7,818 nucleotides of DNA from Chlorobiota bacterium (lineage in GTDB: Bacteria > Bacteroidota > Bacteroidia > Flavobacteriales > Flavobacteriaceae): contig JAADEB010000141.1 of NCBI GenBank assembly GCA_013153655.1, positions 1 through 7,818 of the forward strand, given 5' to 3'. Position numbers and translations under genes: made by a program. Positions 6,101 through 7,818 of the stretch are shown here, piece after piece; the first letter of the stretch is position 1, and each line of letters opens with the position of its first letter. Under the pieces are notes generated by a model that searched no databases, was not told the DNA's origin, and worked only from the letters and a program-made list of their open reading frames with translations.

Positions 6101-7818
6101 CTAATTGAATGTTAAGTATTTAAGTTTAATTGCTTTGGTGTTGTATTGGTGAAAGGCTTCCAAGGCGCCCGTTTCGATTTCCATGGCATTTTCCAGGGTT
6201 TGCACATACCGGAAATAATCGATTTCGCCGGCTTTATAGGCCTTTTGAGCGCTCAGGAATAATTGAGCGGCCAATTTTCGGCCTTCGTTTTTGTAATATG
6301 CCGCTTGTTGTTGCCAATAGTTCCATTCGTTCAGGAGTTTTTCCTTTTGGATGCGGAGGCGCCGTTGGAGCAACAGGTTGTCATACCGGATGCTTTCCCA
6401 TTGTAGGCGGCTCCGTTTAGCGGCGGCCCGGCGGCTTCCTCCCAGAAGAGGAATGCCGATACCCACCATGTAGGCCCGGTAGGTGGAATGGCCCGGTAGA
6501 AAATTGTTACCATACGAGAAACTCACTTGCCAATCCGGTAAAAGATTTCTGCGGTTCTTTTTCCATCCATAATAGGCTTCACGCTCGCGTGCGTCGAATA
6601 ACCATTTATAGGAATTGTCCAATGTGTCCGGTGAAGGAGGTGGCAAGAGGTAGAGGGAGTCGGAGTGAATGATGTAATTTTTGTTATTGGAAGAAATGCC
6701 TAATAGCACGGTTAGCTGGCGACGATAATTTTCCAACCGGGTTTGAACCTGCTTGCGTTTCAAGCCGATACGTTTTCGCTTGGCTTGCGCGGTAAGAAAT
6801 TCCAAGCGATTGGATTCTCCCAATTCATAACGCCGGCGTGCCGCTTGCTCGAAGGAGGCATAGAGACTGTCGAGTCTATTGTAAGTACGCAACAAATTTT
6901 TTTCGTACAAAATATCAAAATAGAGCAAAGATACCTCACGGAACACGCGTCTTTTTTCCAATTCATACATAGCCTGTTGCCTCAGGTAGGCCGCGTCCAA
7001 TTCTTTTTTCTGCGCCGCATACCATGACGGAAATTTAAATCCTTGCGACAGGGTGAATGTCTTATAAGCATATCCGTTGGCTGGATCGGGATTGGTGGGG
7101 TCGTTTTCGTAAGTAATGAATGTTTTTTTCATTTCAGGGATGCCGTGCCGTTGTGCTTCGGCTCCGCGGAGCATAGCTTCGGCTTTTAGGATGGCCGGAT
7201 GGCGTGCGGCAGCCGTGTCGAGCAAGGATTTCCATTCGCCGTCCTGGGCTTTGGCGGGGTAGGAGAAGGCGGCACCCAAGAGAAAGAGGAAAAAGAAGAA
7301 ATTTTTGTCTCCCGTACGTTTGCGTTTGCGTGAAGGTGGTTTGATATAGAGCGCATAGAGCACCGGTATCACCATGAGCGTAAGGAGCGTAGAAGTAAAT
7401 AGTCCTCCGATCACCACCGTAGCCAAAGGCCGTTGTACTTCTGCCCCTGCCGATTGCGATACCGCCATGGGAAGGAAGCCGCCCATGGCCGCCAATGCCG
7501 TGAGCAGAACGGGACGCATCCGGTCCTTGGCTCCTTGAATAATTAGTTGATTCATATCGTTGTATTTTTCATGTAATTCTCTAAAATGCTCAATAAGCAC
7601 AATACCGTTCAACACCGCCACACCGAATAAGGCGATAAAACCGATACCGGCCGAAATACTAAATGGCATGTCGCGCAACCATAGTGCCCAAATACCGCCA
7701 ATGGTGGCCAAGGGAATGGCCGTGTAGATCAAGGCCGAGAGTTTGACCGAGTCGAAGGCGAAATAGAGCAAAACGAAGATGAGCAACAAAGCCAGCGGTA
7801 CTACATAAAAAAGGCGTT
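6101..7818 (-). CDS. CzcA/CusA-family metal RND pump fused to a TolC/CusC-like outer-membrane factor (5' end outside window)
   Basis: The frame is open to the right edge, so the pump's N-terminal part is missing. Numbering from 7789, residues 1-149 are the last RND membrane helices: AIPLATIGGIWALWLRDMPF, GIGFIALFGVAVLNGIVLIE and RMRPVLLTALAAMGGFLP, which are diagnostic of heavy-metal RND pumps. GVAVLNG resembles CzcA (divalent metals); from memory, E. coli CusA has GVAAEFG there, with the proton-relay Glu. A basic linker, KPPSRKRKRTGDKN, follows the last helix. Next comes an internal signal sequence (162-181), then about 380 residues of outer-membrane factor with helical coiled-coil repeats (LDAAYLRQQAMYELEKRRVF, ALEAFHQYNTKAIKLKYLTF) and the GESNRLEFLTAQAKRKR element. 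No Cys follows the cleavage site, unlike lipoprotein CusC. Pump and channel are thus one polypeptide before processing; the adaptor gene follows after 45 bases. Confidence 0.9.
   Translation of the reverse strand, partial: RLFYVVPLALLLIFVLLYFAFDSVKLSALIYTAIPLATIGGIWALWLRDMPFSISAGIGFIALFGVAVLNGIVLIEHFRELHEKYNDMNQLIIQGAKDRMRPVLLTALAAMGGFLPMAVSQSAGAEVQRPLATVVIGGLFTSTLLTLMVIPVLYALYIKPPSRKRKRTGDKNFFFFLFLLGAAFSYPAKAQDGEWKSLLDTAAARHPAILKAEAMLRGAEAQRHGIPEMKKTFITYENDPTNPDPANGYAYKTFTLSQGFKFPSWYAAQKKELDAAYLRQQAMYELEKRRVFREVSLLYFDILYEKNLLRTYNRLDSLYASFEQAARRRYELGESNRLEFLTAQAKRKRIGLKRKQVQTRLENYRRQLTVLLGISSNNKNYIIHSDSLYLLPPPSPDTLDNSYKWLFDAREREAYYGWKKNRRNLLPDWQVSFSYGNNFLPGHSTYRAYMVGIGIPLLGGSRRAAAKRSRLQWESIRYDNLLLQRRLRIQKEKLLNEWNYWQQQAAYYKNEGRKLAAQLFLSAQKAYKAGEIDYFRYVQTLENAMEIETGALEAFHQYNTKAIKLKYLTFN
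7244..7309 (-). other. Internal Sec signal sequence joining pump and channel domains
   Basis: After the basic RND tail (RKRKRTGD) the frame reads KNFFFFLFLL, then GAAFSY and PAKA-QDGEW. This is a basic start, a hydrophobic core and an A-x-A signal-peptidase I site, with cleavage expected after the Ala at 7249-7247. It looks like a normal channel-protein N-terminus with its Met codon replaced by GAC (7309-7307). There is no ATG or GTG near it from which a separate channel could be translated; the only candidate is a TTG within the hydrophobic core. Confidence 0.75.

Noticed and set aside
7787..7789. TTG as the true start of the pump gene
   Set aside because: The same frame continues open to the window edge with typical RND helix sequence (RLFYVVPLA), so the gene begins outside the window.

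Overview
The window reads as a chromosomal segment of a member of the Bacteroidota. The signs are Bacteroidota-type promoters (TAnnTTTG -7 boxes, seen four times in the right places upstream of genes), few Shine-Dalgarno sites, bS18/bS6/bL9 of the phylum's type, an outer-membrane protein resembling a family found in that phylum, and an RND metal pump fused to its outer-membrane factor, an arrangement I associate with Bacteroidota. I would not name a genus.

Layout. Positions 1-203 (minus) hold the N-terminal part of a two-cluster 4Fe-4S ferredoxin. It is divergently arranged, across a 57-bp gap carrying a promoter in each direction, with a LuxC-family acyl-CoA reductase (261-1361, plus). The reductase stop overlaps the start of a small lipoprotein of unknown function (1348-1929, plus), and a probable terminator follows. 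A 378-bp gene-free stretch (1930-2307) separates this convergently from the next block. It contains an imperfect two-copy tandem repeat and the terminator of the following minus-strand gene.

The rest is all on the minus strand. Read in the direction of transcription (right to left) it holds: the C-terminal part of a heavy-metal RND pump of CzcA type fused in one frame to a TolC/CusC-like outer-membrane factor (6101-7818, open at the right edge); its periplasmic adaptor lipoprotein (4868-6055); the ribosomal operon rpsF-rpsR-rplI (4694 down to 3495) with its own promoter and a clear terminator; and a secreted beta-barrel-like outer-membrane protein (2308-3378) with its own promoter and terminator.

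How the genes work together. The pump, outer-membrane factor and adaptor form one tripartite export system for metal ions, encoded by only two genes. The ribosomal genes are an ordinary housekeeping operon; bL9 carries an unusual acidic tail. The reductase and lipoprotein are probably co-translated; their substrate and purpose cannot be read from the sequence. Most of the window is conventional. The points most worth a second look are the internal signal sequence in the pump/outer-membrane-factor fusion, the tandem repeat in the 1930-2307 gap, and the reductase-lipoprotein pair.
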